Of a stretch of 64,000 nucleotides of DNA, positions 1 through 13,643 are shown piece by piece (the stretch's first letter is position 1; every line of letters starts with the position of its first letter). The position numbers were made by a program, and so were the translations under genes. Below the pieces are notes generated by a model. It saw nothing but the letters and a program-made list of their open reading frames with translations. It was not told the origin of the DNA and made no database searches. Source of the stretch: Diphasiastrum complanatum. Its lineage: Eukaryota > Streptophyta > Lycopodiopsida > Lycopodiales > Lycopodiaceae. The stretch lies in contig CM055092.1 in NCBI GenBank assembly GCA_029204225.1, forward strand, positions 65,572,923-65,636,922. The letters run 5' to 3'.

Positions 1-511
<511 letters not shown>

Positions 512-1367
512 AGATGAGATGTTTCTTAGAAATAACAGATATATATATAAATGTGTGGGGTAAGCCTAATCATGCTCTGGACCGTTCAAAGGATGAAAGA
601 AGCTAGCAACCTAGATGTAATCATTTATAGGTGAAAAAGATATATACTTATGACAATAACATATGCTATAGTTCATATTTCTCACATGCCACTTTAATCA
701 TTATGTTTTGATGAGTATGTTAAATTCAAATCAACTCTCCAAACATGTACCTTTCACGGGTCAAAATCATTTTTTCATAAAAGAACATAAATACCTTCAA
801 TGCTCCAACTTTTTAATATCATATAACACAAAATTGGCACAACTGATATCCAAAGATCCAAAACTTACTTGGTAAATAAGTCCTCCGGATAGATGCAACC
901 ACAAGGTCGAACCTGTGTTGTAGTTTGTTGAGGCACATACCTAGAAAACAATAATATTGTACATTGTTATGAGAGAAATGATGAGTCATTGAGACCGAAT
1001 GTGGTTTCTTTCCATACTTTATTTACAAACTGCAAGCAATCTTCAAATTGATAATTGTATGACCATTTGCTTTTCAATGAGGCATATTAGTGATATGGGA
1101 TGTATTAGGACACGTGATCATATACATTTTAGAGAACAAAGAGTTATACTAACTAAATGAATCCTATGCGTGTTTTCTAGTTTTTAAATAATAATACAAT
1201 ATAAAAAGAGATATGAGTTTTCTCTATAATGAAGATGAACATAATGTATGGAATTTTTTTTCTTTCTTGTGGACCCATTTTGTAACTTTTAGACACAACA
1301 TATAGATCTTAAGTAACTCACACGGTCAAGCCTCTCTTGAAGTAGAGTTCCCGTGTATGAATAAACT

Positions 1368-2693
1368 TGTGATGCCATATTTATGTTGATATTCAATATT
1401 TAACATTTTTAGCAACGGCGCCAAAAATTGGTATATGTCGTACTATACCAACAAGGTTAATATAGATTTTGTGGCAAATAGTATCGTTCCCACATAGGAC
1501 AGCGTTAGAAAGTTATATTTTTGGTACAATTCATGATAAGTGGTTTCGAGTGTTATTCTGGTTGTCAACAGACATTAAAAAGTAACCAGTATTACTTTGT
1601 GTTTGGGGAATGTAATGTTAATAATTTCAGAACAACAATTTGGCCTCTATCAAATCGAATGAAACATGTTCTACAGATGAGATGTTATCAGAGTAGTACA
1701 GTAGTGCTACATTCTGGCTGATTAAGGTGTCAACAGAGAATCGAGAAGTGTTCGATGTATTTGCGACTGTGCAGACAATTAATTAATCGCGTTTGCGAAT
1801 TGTTTGTTTCTAGACAGAAATCCTCAACAACTTAAGTCCAATTTAATGGTTAAAGAACACGAATAGTTTTAGAGCACATTAGAAACTTATGTCAATTACA
1901 ATTAGGAACACAGATCAGAGACTCAATTCTTCAAACAGGAATTGTCATCTCATATGTATACATACAGCTTTATTCAATGAACGTGCTAGACTGCACCAAA
2001 GATAGTTGTTATTCGAGTGCCGAAAAGAAAGTATTCACGACAGACAAGTAAGATAGTTCTTTAGAGCATATTTTACGGATACACAACAAACAATTGTAAT
2101 GTGTTAGAGAGTCTGTCTGATCAGAGAGTAATTCATGTAATGCGTTAGAGATTGCTAGCAGACTCAAGATCACTCACACTCAGTAGTGCGGAGAACAGAG
2201 ATAAGGGAGAATAACTCTCAGAACTCTAGTCACTTCTTCAATCTCTTACATATGCATAAACTCTTCTCTCTCAATGCTTGAGACTGAAGTGTGAGATCAA
2301 TATATGTTCTACGGGGCGAACAAACACACCTCTAAAACAATAGGTGCGTCGCTCCTGCGAAAGGGTCTAGTTAACAATCAGACTAAGTATACGTTCAATT
2401 ATACCATAAGAGGTGTATTTAACTAATAGTTAAGATTACTCTAGTTTAACATGTCTTTTCATATCTAGTCGTTTCGTGTGGACAACCTAACCTAGTAAAG
2501 GTTATCCAAGGCAATGTCTTTCCTTTTAAAGGTCTTGCCCTTTATTATAAGCCAAGTACTTAGGAGATATATTCCCGAAAAATGACTTAGGCCTCTTCAT
2601 GATTTATACTTATCCGGCTCATATCTTCATTTTCGAGTATATCATGCCATCTTTATGTTGATATTCAATATTTAACATTTTTGTGGCATCACA
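1368..2693 (-). mobile_element. LTR-derived insertion in a copy A intron, with target duplication
   Basis: Copy B reads straight through this site. Here the intron is interrupted by 1326 bp that begins TGTGATGCCA, ends TGGCATCACA, and is flanked by the 5-bp duplication AAACT (1363-1367 and 2694-2698). On the minus strand the sequence TTGGCGCCGTTGC, which matches the tRNA-Asp-type primer site of plant gypsy elements, lies at about 1413-1425. A block of about 38 bp (ATGCCATATTTATGTTGATA onward) occurs near both ends. There is no coding capacity. The structure fits an LTR plus primer site left by deletion of the rest of an element. Its right part is also present beside copy C (about 30848-31044). 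Confidence 0.6.
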
Positions 2694-3002
2694 AAACTTG
2701 GATCTGACTTGAAATTCAAACCCTACAAAATTGTCCATTTTTTAAATTCTTAAAGTAAAGCTGCTGATTCACATTAAGTTGAAAATTGGTTCTTTCCATG
2801 TTTTGCATTTGCCGAATGTAAACACTACATCAACACTATCTTGGGATTTAAAATTCCATCTATTATACATGAATTTATTGAAAACAAATTACATATTTTA
2901 GGTAGACCTGGATTGATTCACTGTTTCTATATAGCACAAATTAGTAATCTATGTAGGCCGATATAAAGAGCATAACTTGTTATAGAAAAGGTGGTTTGAG
3001 AG

Positions 3003-3143
<141 letters not shown>

Positions 3144-3445
3144 AATCATGTCTACTAATTTACTTTTAAAAAATTTCATAGTTTTATATCTTTCTTAAAG
3201 AAAAAATGTGAGGTTGATTTTGATTCCTTCTATTATGAAGGGCTCTATATTATGTTCTTTGTTGCATATTTCTTCCCAATTAACATATGTACAATATTTA
3301 GCATCTATGGCAATGATTTTGATTTGATTTGTCAGGATAAGTAGCTAGTGGTTTAAATATTGATGTTTCAAATCATCACAATACTATCCACTTGCATTAC
3401 AATGGACTAGACCTTTCCAAGATAAATTACTTATAACTTTATTGA

Positions 3446-3936
3446 TGTTATGTCCACGTCCTACATATAGGATTCATCGTAGTCCTGGACTTGGATACAC
3501 GGCACTCCAGCAATCGAGATTATTGGTTACACCTCGTTATTCCAAACTAGGCCTGAAATGTAATTAATAACCTTGTGAGGACCCCCACACATATTATGAC
3601 ATGTGGATCTATTGCATGGGTTAGGAAGGCTATGGGCATCGTGTAGAGTATCAATAGTAATGACTTGCACGTCACTATATGCATGCATGGGCACAAGTAG
3701 AGGTAAAGCAAGGGCTATTTCCTCTAGGAGAAACTCACCTTGAGATTTTATTACCAAGTTACTCTCTCTACACTTGCTAGGTTACTCTCTCTACACTTGC
3801 AACCTATTCCCTAGCATAGGGGTGATGCTATTGGAGATTGAGTCAATAGCATCTACTTGGTTGGGTGGTTTGGCTCCACAGTCATTCATTTGTGTGTGTC
3901 TTCTTATCATTATCTTAGAGGTGCTTTCTCCTTACA
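3446..3936 (+). mobile_element. Solo gypsy-type LTR in a copy A intron
   Basis: About 490 bp starting TGTTATGTCC and ending CTTACA. It resembles the LTR at 45869-46351, which sits directly behind a gypsy polypurine tract, and that defines the family. No internal region follows. An ordinary 5-bp target duplication is not obvious. A near copy is at 31668-32158 in copy C. Copies B and D' keep only about the last 270 bp. Confidence 0.6.
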
Positions 3937-5037
3937 ACTAATAGCCACAATTCACAACATATATTGATAATCTAATTTTGAGATTCTATTTCTAGATGTT
4001 TGGTCTTAGGCAAAAGAATTCTAGGATATTTTTATGGCTTTCTAAGTAGACGAAGGTTGATAAATGATTGGAGCTACCATATCCATTTTAATTTCAACTA
4101 CCATGCATAGGAAGATAATATGAAGAATCCATTTCAAAGACAATGGAAAAATATAATATCTAATCAATATCACTTACCTGTTGTCATTGATTGAACAAGA
4201 AAAGCAGTCAAAACATTAATATGTAGATTTTTTTTTTGATAAGATAATAATATTTGTTGTAGTTTCAGAAAACATGTTTTATTATGAGTAAAATCAAATA
4301 GACAACATAATAATGAAAGGGAATGACATCAAGCCACTGTTATAATCAAAACATGAATCTTGCATCAAGCATTTGATTGTATTAAAGAGTAAATGTTTTT
4401 CTATACAACCTACATTGCTGCCCAACCATAAGGCACAGTTGGAACTTCTTTATTTAGATCAACCATCAAGAAAGTTGCGGCTTCCACCACATGACTAATC
4501 TCAAATAATATTGCTAGTGTCCATCCGCACACAAACTGCACCAAACATGTAATATTTGTTATATAGAAAGATGAACACACAAGTAGTCCTCCTGCTAGCT
4601 TCAATTAAATCTGAAGATGTTCCCATCAAATATGAGAAACAAGGCCATGTAGAATATGCTCCTGCAAAGAAGTTCACATCCGAGGTGCTACAAAGATCAG
4701 CTCTTCTAATTTACAAATGTCTTTTGACATCTTAAAGGTTTCCAACTTTAGTCAATGACATGCTTGCAGTGTTCATTTAACAAGTGGAATGCAATCATCG
4801 ATCATAACCATGTAGTCATTTGCAAAGACAACGGTAGATTATGTAAAGGTTTTCTTTACATTAACTTGTTTTATGTTCTCCTAAGAGAGCCAAACATCTA
4901 AGTCTCTCATTGAATGTTCTTTACATGCACAAAATGAGCATTTTGGCTATGATATTTCTATCCTTTATCAAATACACATATACATAGAAACTAGTAGTTG
5001 TAAAATGTATCCAAAAGCAAGAAAATTGGACACGCAC

Positions 5038-5224
5038 CATGGTTGCCGTCATGCATAATATTCATCGCGATATGCGCTGATATGTACCCAAATGCAATTA
5101 TAGCATATATAGAAGAAATGATAGGATTTTGGACTTGGAAAAACATCACATAGTAGAAGAGCAAATACAATGCGAAGATCACAGCTGACTTGATAAACAA
5201 GTGTGAATGCACTCTTGGATTCAC
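5038..5224 (-). pseudogene. Copy A exon 4: membrane segments and first histidine box
   Basis: 187-nt exon with AG/GT borders encoding 62 codons. It starts VNPRVHSHLF, continues through hydrophobic membrane-spanning stretches, and ends at the first iron-binding box HDGNH. Uninterrupted here and in copy C (34313-34499). It is deleted from copy B and carries a 16-bp deletion in copy D. Confidence 0.85.
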
Positions 5225-7213
5225 CTGCATCGTTTTCAATTAAAAAATGATCATTAGATTTTTACATTTCATACAAACATTTATATATTTAGCATAAAGA
5301 TACAATGATGTGAAGGTCTAATGACTTTTCGGAAAGAAGGAATTACTACTAAATTATAGCTTTTATATTGAGTATTTTAAGTGGATTGAAAATAACTCAT
5401 TTATGAATTTTAGGAAGGAAAATGCCTTTGATTAGAGGTATTATATATCTTGTGGGGCGAGTTGAGTAGAGTTGCTTATTGTGGCGAGGTAGGTTTAGGC
5501 GCCAACCTCGACGTCCTTTGACTAATGAAATTTCAAAATCTTTTATGATGCAAAATCTAAAGGACATGGCTTGGCAATATTTGTGAATTTGTTTATAAGG
5601 ACTCGTGCACTAAGTCTTGTGGTAAAGACAACAAATATAGGTCACAACTGAAATAACAAATCTTAACAATCCACAATTGTAAAAACCTGTCAACTGATGT
5701 AGGAAATATGTTGCAATGTGTAAGAAAATACATGAAAGTACCTTGTTCCTATGAAAATAAGCCTCAACCCGCTCTTTCAATGCCAAATAAAAGGGTTTAT
5801 TCACAGTGTCCAAGTACTCCACATTGGTCATGCGTAAGTCCTCGTCGCTGGCATCTATTTCACCAACATAGTACTGGTCCAACAATTTCCTGATAGTCGT
5901 TGGAAGATGTCAAGGACTTTAGGACATAAGCACAAAAGATCAGTGGACACAATCTATGACTTCATGTACTGTTGAGTTATAGACTTTCTGGGATTCTATA
6001 CCATCTAGCGTAGATTTCTATGTCTATTCTTTGTATGCGTCTCTCTGCATCGGCTATCGTCTTTTTGGTATCTTGTCCTCCAACTCAAAAGGCTTACTGA
6101 ATTTGAAGGAGATTATTGTTTTAGCATTGGACACACAATGCTAATCAGGAAATTGTGTGGAAAATAGCTAACTATCAGTATATTACTTTCTTGGTTTGCT
6201 TGCAAATAAGAGCATGCTTAGCATGTATATACCAGATAAAGTGGATGATAGGAGTTGAATAAATATGTCGAATCTAGCCCTGCTCGCACGTGAATAAGAC
6301 TTCCTCCAGGATGCTTTGGCACCCTGTTAGCAGAGCCCATGGATCAGTCTAGTGCATATGTTCAGCTACCATCCAAGGGCATATATGAAATATGAAGTAC
6401 GATGCATAATTATCCCGTTCATGATTAGAAACTGGTCGTGGCTCTCTACGCGCGTCGACCAGAATGCTCATGTGAAGGAGAATGCTGAAATTAATTTCAT
6501 AAACTAAAGAAGCAACAACGCAGAATTCCTACAGGACTTTTGGAAGACAAGATAAGAAGTGGTACCATTTTGTCACATCATACACCTTCCCATCAATTAC
6601 CAGCCAGCAATGCTGTGATAAAGTGTGTCTCGGCTTATGAGCTTTCACAGCTCAAATGACTCATGCATGCATGCTGAGCTCTAAGCACTGTCGAATTATA
6701 TTGTCATTAGAATTCAAGTTGGAGTTGGACGCAATCTAATAAGCAAGGACTAGATTGTACAACTAGATTGTACTGCTAAACAACATGCCATTCTTTGTAT
6801 CGCGAAAAGCGACGCGCTGATAAGGATTATTCATTATAGCTAAACTCATTAAGAATATTGGTATGTAGAGAGACTTACTCGAGCTCCAAAACACCGATAG
6901 AGATCAACCATTAAGAGTTGGATTCTCCAATCAAGTTAATTTCCTGGAGGCTATCATGAGTGCAACACATATCAATAGATCCACGAAAGAAAGCCTTGCG
7001 TTAATCTCCAACGCGACAACAACCCCCTTATGTACTACCACCCCGACGACAGTTTTCATGACAAAAAAAGCATCAAACTGCGTTTCGTGTGGACAGTCTG
7101 TGTCCTTAGCCCGAGAATAACATTTGTCAGACGAAAATGGAAGACAATTTTTTTACATTAATGATTCGCTGAATTTTCTATGGCCAAATCTTCATCAGAC
7201 TAACCATTCTGAT

Positions 7214-8485
7214 TAAGTGTGACGTCCTCAAAGGATGTTTCATCACAATCATTAGTAACTTTACAAGCATGCTCCATAGGGGTGTCAATCCCTTTACAAT
7301 CTTTCATGCCAAACCTTCCAAGAATGGAAGTAGCATACTTTGATTGACTTATAAAAGTAAAATCACTACCTCTAGTAAATTCTATTCCAAGTATGAACTT
7401 AAGAAGTCCTAGATCTACAATCTTGAATTCAGTAGACAAGGAAACTTTAACATTTCTTATGCCTTCACCATCATTTCCTGTCAATATGATATCATCAACA
7501 TAAAGTACTAAAATGATGATCTTTCCATCATTACATCTGATGTACAAAGAAGGCTCATAAGAGCTAATCACAAAGCCAAAAGAGTAGAGAAAATCATTCA
7601 ACCTATAGTACCAAGCTCTAGGTGCTTGCTTCAAGCCATATAGGCTCTTTCTTAAGTGGAAAACCTTGTCCTCCTCACCATCCTTGATGAAGCCCTCGGG
7701 TTGCAACATGTATGTTTCCTCCTCCAAGTAGCCATTCAAGAAAGTGCTTGTCACATCCATTTCATAGAGATCCCACTTGAATAAGGTAGCAATACAAATG
7801 ATCAATCCAATGTTTACAAGTTTTGCTACAGGAGCAAATGTTTCTTCATAATCTATGCCTTTAGTTTGAAGAAAGCCCTTAGCAACCAATCTAGCTTTTT
7901 ATTTACTTATAGATCCATCTTGATTGTAGTTTAACCTATAGATCCACTTACATGCAAGTAGCTTCTTCCCATATGGAAGGTGTACAAGATTCCAAGTTTG
8001 ATTATCTATCAAAGCATCAAACTCTACTTGCATTGCATCTCTCCAAACTTGTGATCTACTTGCATCTTCATAACATGATGGCTCTTCAAGCATTGTGGTT
8101 AGAAAAGAGTAAGAGGTAGAAGGAGACGTGTTTTCCCTTTGCTTCTCTTTCTCAAAGTATGTGAGCCTTGACGGCTCGGCCTTGCTCCTTGTGGATCTTC
8201 TCGGCTCCTTTGGCACTTGATTTTGATCTTCCAAAAGATCATTTTCAAGAGGCTCCTCCTCGGGTGTTACAGGATCTTCATCACCTAAGAGATTAGATGC
8301 ATTTGGAGACAACTTGTAACTTTGAGATTCATCAAACAAGACATCCTTGCTAGAGTTTACTTTCTTTGATATAGGATCAAATATCCTATATCCTTTGCTA
8401 TTTTCACTATAGCCTACAAATATTCCTTTGAAGGCAGTTGCATCTTCTGTCCTTCTTGTTTCCAAAGGAATGTGGACATAACATA
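7214..8485 (-). pseudogene. Ty1/copia polyprotein fragment: integrase C-terminus and reverse transcriptase
   Basis: Minus strand. First come the end of integrase (CYVHIPLETRR, then the GIFVGYSENSKGYR motif) and an acidic linker, then the reverse transcriptase start (QVWRDAMQVEFDAL, ETFAPVAKL, SLYGLKQAPRAWY) and the catalytic LYVDDIIL box. A TAA at about 7896 splits the frame where the related copy at 59404-61076 has TAC (Tyr). The protein stops abruptly after FEDVTL at about 7214, joining one unit of the 98-bp repeat found upstream of the desaturase copies. Gag, protease, most of integrase, RNase H and LTRs are absent. Dead fragment. Confidence 0.9.
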
Positions 8486-8929
8486 CACATTAGAGGAGTT
8501 CTCAATATCAAAAAGACCTTTGTAAAGATACTTTTATTTTTTTTCTTTACTTTCGACCGTCACCAGGCCCAATCAAAATGCACAGATTTGAAATATACAT
8601 AACATAGTTCAAATTAACTGAGAAATAAAAATGCAATATAGAAAACTTTGAAAGTTGTGTCCGGGCAGCGTGGACGTATCTCATTGGTTTCTTCTTCCTT
8701 CCCGACATGTGCTAATGTGCCCGACGTCAATAGCTCAAGTTAAATTTACTTGACTATGCTGGTTAGTATAATGAAATTTTCTAACTATACTAGTTACAGT
8801 TATAGAAATACAGTATATACAGTTACATAAAATATGGTATACGCAGTAACTGCGACTATGTTGGCATTCACATTAGATTAAATGTGATACGAAAAAGTGA
8901 AATTAAGTATCATATCAGAGGGATTTTTG

Positions 8930-10298
8930 GCACCAAAGCTTTGAAAATAGACATGGCAAGGAGACCCAGATCTACAATTGAGTCTCTGATTTTTTAAAAT
9001 GAGAAAGATGAAGCTGATAACTGGAAGCCAACAAAATATACGGAGAATTCATGGGTATTGCTGCATCCATCATCAAAGGGCAATTTTTGACAAAAGAAAA
9101 GAGCAAAAATGACTTACAAATCTTATTGGAAAGCAAAAATTTTGGAGTTTAAGACTACCCTGGGAGGTCAATGGATATCAGAAGTCTTAGTACAACATGT
9201 ATATATGCATTCAAAAATCAAACTACATGCTATCCTCATGATCATCAAAAATGTAATTGTAAGTATATCAAAACATATGCACTCTACAGTAATCATAGGT
9301 GATTTTCTTTATTGACGCTCTTTAGATTATGATTTAAATGCTTCAACATTGTTTTTTTCTTTCAAATTTATATCCATCATGCATAAGTGAATGGGAGCCC
9401 ACACAATCACTTGCAGGAATATTAGACGTAATTCACTCTGATGTTGGAAAGCTGCAATAGAGGAAGAAGTCCAAAGGAACTTGCAGATTGTGGTATCTAC
9501 TTTTATGAATCTTTATATACGCCACAAACAAATGGAGGTTTTGGCAAGCTCAAAGCAATTACATTGTCTAGTTTTCAAAGTGATGAGTGGCCTACTCCTG
9601 ACAGTATTGTTTTTGAATTCTTGAGATGCAAACTACTCATTGATATTAGAAATGCTATGAAGATAAGCAAAGGCTCAAAAATTGTTCACCTAAGTTGGTT
9701 TATCTCATTACATATATTTGTTGATTTTTTCTCGAGTGCTAGTGTTTGTAGGACACCAACTTTATTTGTTTGCAAAGATTTACCAGATGAGATTTTGTCA
9801 GATCTCATGGATCAAGGCTGGGATAGTAAAACAAATAGTGACATAGAATGCAGGATTAAAAAGTCCTCAATGATCTTTCGTTATCATATCGAAAAGCAAA
9901 TGCTCAGTCTCACATTTAGCTACCAGAGATACGGGAAAATTGAAGGTACATGGCTACCACTGGATCAAGACTTTGAACTAAATGGTCACACAAACCGAAT
10001 GGAGATCAACATTATCTACAATGAGGAGTATTTGACTATGTTTGAGGTGGAAGAGCATTGGAAGCTTGATTTTATGAGAACAGAGCTCATGCTATTACAA
10101 ACCAATCTACCAACATATTTCAGATTTATCATCAACGGAAGACTCGTAATTGAAAATGTCATCATTTACAATTGCACATTCACTAATATTTGTCATGTCA
10201 CAGATGCGAAAAAGACAGGAGCTGATAATGTGCTGCAAATATCTACCTACAACAATCATCATTGTGGGAGAACAATAGTTTCAAATAAACTTTACTAA
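8930..10298 (+). pseudogene. Unrecognised gene relic, first of two copies
   Basis: I do not recognise this family. A long frame runs 9441-10298 (285 codons from the first Met), including LADCGIYFYESLY, FQSDEWPTPDSIVFEFL and FELNGHTNRMEIN, and ends TIVSNKLY. The same frame continues upstream with stops (MARRPRSTIES at about 8953, MTYKSYWKAK at 9109). The copy at 42930-44363 keeps frame where this one has a stop (codon TAG near 9461) and is broken where this one is open, so the ancestral frame was longer. Near the 3' end the second copy has a GTAAGT donor after FIINGRL that is missing here, suggesting an intron partly deleted in this copy. A gene with introns that has decayed in both places is the best reading. 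Confidence 0.5.
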
Positions 10299-10470
10299 AA
10301 ATCTGTGTATACACTCTCTCATTCAATAAATAAATCCCATGTTGGGCATGAGTACATGTATTTTGTGCTCCCAAATTCATAAAATGGAGCAACATTTGAT
10401 ATATCAATGTATATTTTTCTATGAATTCTATACATGTATTTTTGTTGTATGTTATCTATATTTGTCCTAA

Positions 10471-11622
10471 TCATAATTTAGTATAACCATCATCCTTTGC
10501 ACCATCATCAATAACGAGAGGCTGAAGCCCTGCCCTAGCCAGTATACTCAGGATGATTTCTTGTCTAAAACTGTACACCTGGCTTGATGTGTACTCAGAA
10601 AGTGTAAACTGCAATATTAGACATTCATGTATTAGTAATGGCTAAAAACATCAACAAAGTAGAAAACTAATCATGATTCCAAAAATAAGAATAAACAAAA
10701 TTTATTACCTTAGAAATATCAACATCTTCCTAAAGGTTGAACCACTCAAAAAATAACTTGGCATTGTATAATGTGTACCACCCACAGCTGGATGAATCAT
10801 TTTGCTGGGGTGATTGCAAAAAAATTCAGCACACAAGAAATCAATTATGAAACATAATGAATCAGAATGAAACAAGTACATTAGAATACTGATTTCAAAA
10901 TGCTATTAAGAAAGATAGAATTTACCTCCAAACCGACGATCTGCCATTCCACGGAATGGGGAACATCTATAGGAATATATTTACTTAAGTAAGGAAGGTA
11001 TATATCTACATCCCTATTTGCGTATTGTTCGCCGAATTCATCTTGACACAAAAACCTTTAATAATATTATCTACAGATCTCTTAATAGAGATCAGGTTTA
11101 AACTTCAGTGGTCACTGCAAAATAAAATTGAAATTTCTTTACCTGCAATTCTGAGAACTGTTTCCATTGACAATGCCAATGTTAAAGCATAAAACAACAA
11201 GAAGCATTTAATATATCTTCATTAAGTAATTACTTACTTATGAAAAATTTTCATACCTTTACAGATTGTATTCAAGGAATGCTTGTGTACTGTTCTCAGC
11301 AATCTTCTGTTCATTAGGAGACAGACAAGTCTATCAAAATTGAAGCTTGCTATTTTCTTGCGTATGATGCTAAGAATAAGAGCACTTAAGTCAAGAGAGT
11401 ATCTGGGGTACTCAGGATTGAGTTAAAGTCATTTTTTACCTTGATGGATCTCCTAAGAGATTTTGGTGGAATGAATTTTTGAACTTCAGTTTTTGAAAAA
11501 TTATAAGTGCATTGGTACCAAAAAGCATTCATGACAGATCTACAAGTAATGGTGGATAGTCTTGGACTATAATTGTTCGGATTCTTAACTTTTGAGCATT
11601 GATTTCCAATGTAAAATGACAT
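10471..11622 (-). pseudogene. Ulp1/C48-like cysteine protease relic, first copy
   Basis: Three minus-strand exons with AG/GT borders and compatible phases. Exon at 10926-11005 reads LSKYIPIDVPHSVEW. Exon at 10709-10804 starts QNDSSSCGWYTLYNAKLFF. The terminal exon at 10471-10608 starts FTLSEYTSSQ and ends at a stop. The Gln-Asn-x-x-x-x-Cys-Gly pattern after a Pro-Ile-Asp...His stretch resembles the Gln and Cys active-site region of SUMO-type C48 proteases, a fold often carried by plant transposons. A TAG interrupts the middle exon after EWFNL. A further frame at 11386-11622, conserved in the second copy at 45099-45308, may be an upstream exon. It converges on the plus-strand relic. Confidence 0.45.
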
Positions 11623-11879
11623 TTCTCCCAGTTATTCATGTAAATTGAGGTTACATGAAAGTGACGTTACTAGATTGGAGAGAATCAGAACCATTAGGAA
11701 AATTTATCGCTTAGTGTACTTCTAAAGGTCGATATAGTACTTCAATGCTGAGATAGATAATTGGAGAACTGTTCCATCTCTACGTACTTATTTGATATTG
11801 AAGTCAGACTATGGATTAATTTTTAGGTAAATGTGAAAGTTAAACGATTGATTTGTTAGCTTTTGAACTTGACCTTCAT

Positions 11880-11975
11880 GATTGGTTGACTGCTCAATTG
11901 CTCATCCAATGTATCATATGAATTTAGTTTATATGATGACATTTAGATATATTAAAGATTTTACCCATTTGGAGG
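11880..11975 (+). mobile_element. Sliver of gypsy polyprotein C-terminus
   Basis: Matches the start of the gypsy C-terminal relic at 45569-45852 (HPMYHMNL, then a Tyr-Ile-Lys-Asp segment). The homology breaks at about 11975. Relative to the second copy about 2.4 kb (gypsy end, LINE piece, copia piece) is missing. Confidence 0.55.
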
Positions 11976-12179
11976 ATAGTCGGATTACGGCCGATTATTC
12001 GAGGATGTCGGACTATCGAGGATGGCCAAATAATCAAAGATGATCGAATAGATGAAGGTGTTCGAACAATTGAGGAAACATTGTCACTGATCCTTTTGTA
12101 TTTTTGTAGACTATCAGAGAACAAGTGTATTTCTACAGAGTGTATGCAAGTGTACAATTATTTACAACAGCTAGTAAAT

Positions 12180-13643
12180 GGATCTAAATTAGCAGAGAGA
12201 TAGGGATGGAGAGGAAATAAATCCAACATAAGCTTATAAATGTCTTATCTTTTCCCTAGTAGACATCAAAGGGGTGGTAGAAAAGTGATCCAACCTCTTC
12301 AGATTAAAGGGACCCAACCACTTGAATCAATTGCCTTTACTCAACTTTTGCTTACTAGTAAGAAGTATGTACACATGTGAGAGGGATCTTGAGCCATGAA
12401 AGACCCTAGTATGAGCATAGCTATCTTTTTGTGTCTTATATGATTGATATGTGGAATACCTTCCTCAAGAAGAGGAAAGGAGATCTTCACCACCATGTCT
12501 CTTATTAGGGGACCAACCATGTCAATCACCTTGACTTACAAAATTGGAAGATGAAGATTGCATTATCCTAGCCATTAACTAATATTTAATCCAAAAATTT
12601 TAGGATGTCAATCTTAGTGGTCATAATTTTGGTGTCTCGAAAATACTTGAATCTCATGGATAGTATATGAAAATAAGTAGAATTATTGGATGGAATATGA
12701 GGATTTGGAGTATGCCTCTTGGATAGAACATCATGAAAATGGTGAGCAATTAAAATCTCTCTATTTGTAGCTTCAAGAAGAATCTTCTAAAGATCACAAA
12801 TTACATTTGAATGTGCTCATTCTTTTGTATATTATGATTAGATTGCCCTCTTGTCTTGCCTCTACTAGAGTTGCACTAATATACCTCGCATGTCCTCTCA
12901 TCATGCCACTATTGAAGTTGTCATGATATGCCTCATAGTGAACCTCATCTAGTTGTGATGGATTGTGGTTGTAAATTTTTAGGCTTCATATGTTATTTCA
13001 TTTTTTTATTATGATGTTTTTTAAAAAAACTCATAAATTATCTTGGTCATGATTTTTTGCAAAATACATTTTTTTGTATGATTGTTTCCAAATAATTTGG
13101 GAATTGACTCATAAAAAAACACAATTTTATACTAAATTAGGTGATCTAAATGATATACCCAAAATTTTTACCTTTTTGTGAATAATCATTTAAATCTCAA
13201 CTTGTCTGTTTGGAGGCCAATAGTAACTTGAGTACAAGGTCTCATTTTCTATGCTAGATACATTCAAATCCATGTATTTGAAGTATACAGAGACATGCAT
13301 CTTATCTATTACTAGTTTGTAGTATAGATACAATATTTACCCTTGAAACTTGTCAAGATTGTATCTACACCTCACATCTTGATCAAGGGCTCACAATAGA
13401 AAGGTCAGATGAATGAAAGGCTAAGATAGACTCAGCCTCTAAGCGTGAGTACTCTTCATTATATTTGAGCCTCTTTTATGCATACTTATCATACACTGAG
13501 TAGTGAATATTGGAGCTTTTGGAAGCAAGCTTGTAAGTAGTGCAGACATTGGCAATGTGCTTATTTGCCTGCATAGTTAGATAGTAGAAACCATTGAGAC
13601 TTATTTATTGGGGTTATTTGAGGATGCCATGGCCTAATACAAG
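12180..13643. other. Non-coding stretch within the duplicated segment
   Basis: No gene supported. 12341-12529 (minus) is a 62-codon frame containing PLLEEGIPHINHIRHKK, also present in the inverted copy near 57180-57300, but it has no recognised family and is probably transposon debris. At about 12392-12396 lies the empty equivalent (TGAAA) of the site where a copia element inserted in the second copy. Confidence 0.5.

Noticed and set aside
5708-5893. Plus-strand 61-codon frame MLQCVRKYMKVP, recurring at 19334, 34941 and 62017
   Set aside because: It is the antisense of desaturase exon 3. Its recurrence only reflects the gene copies.
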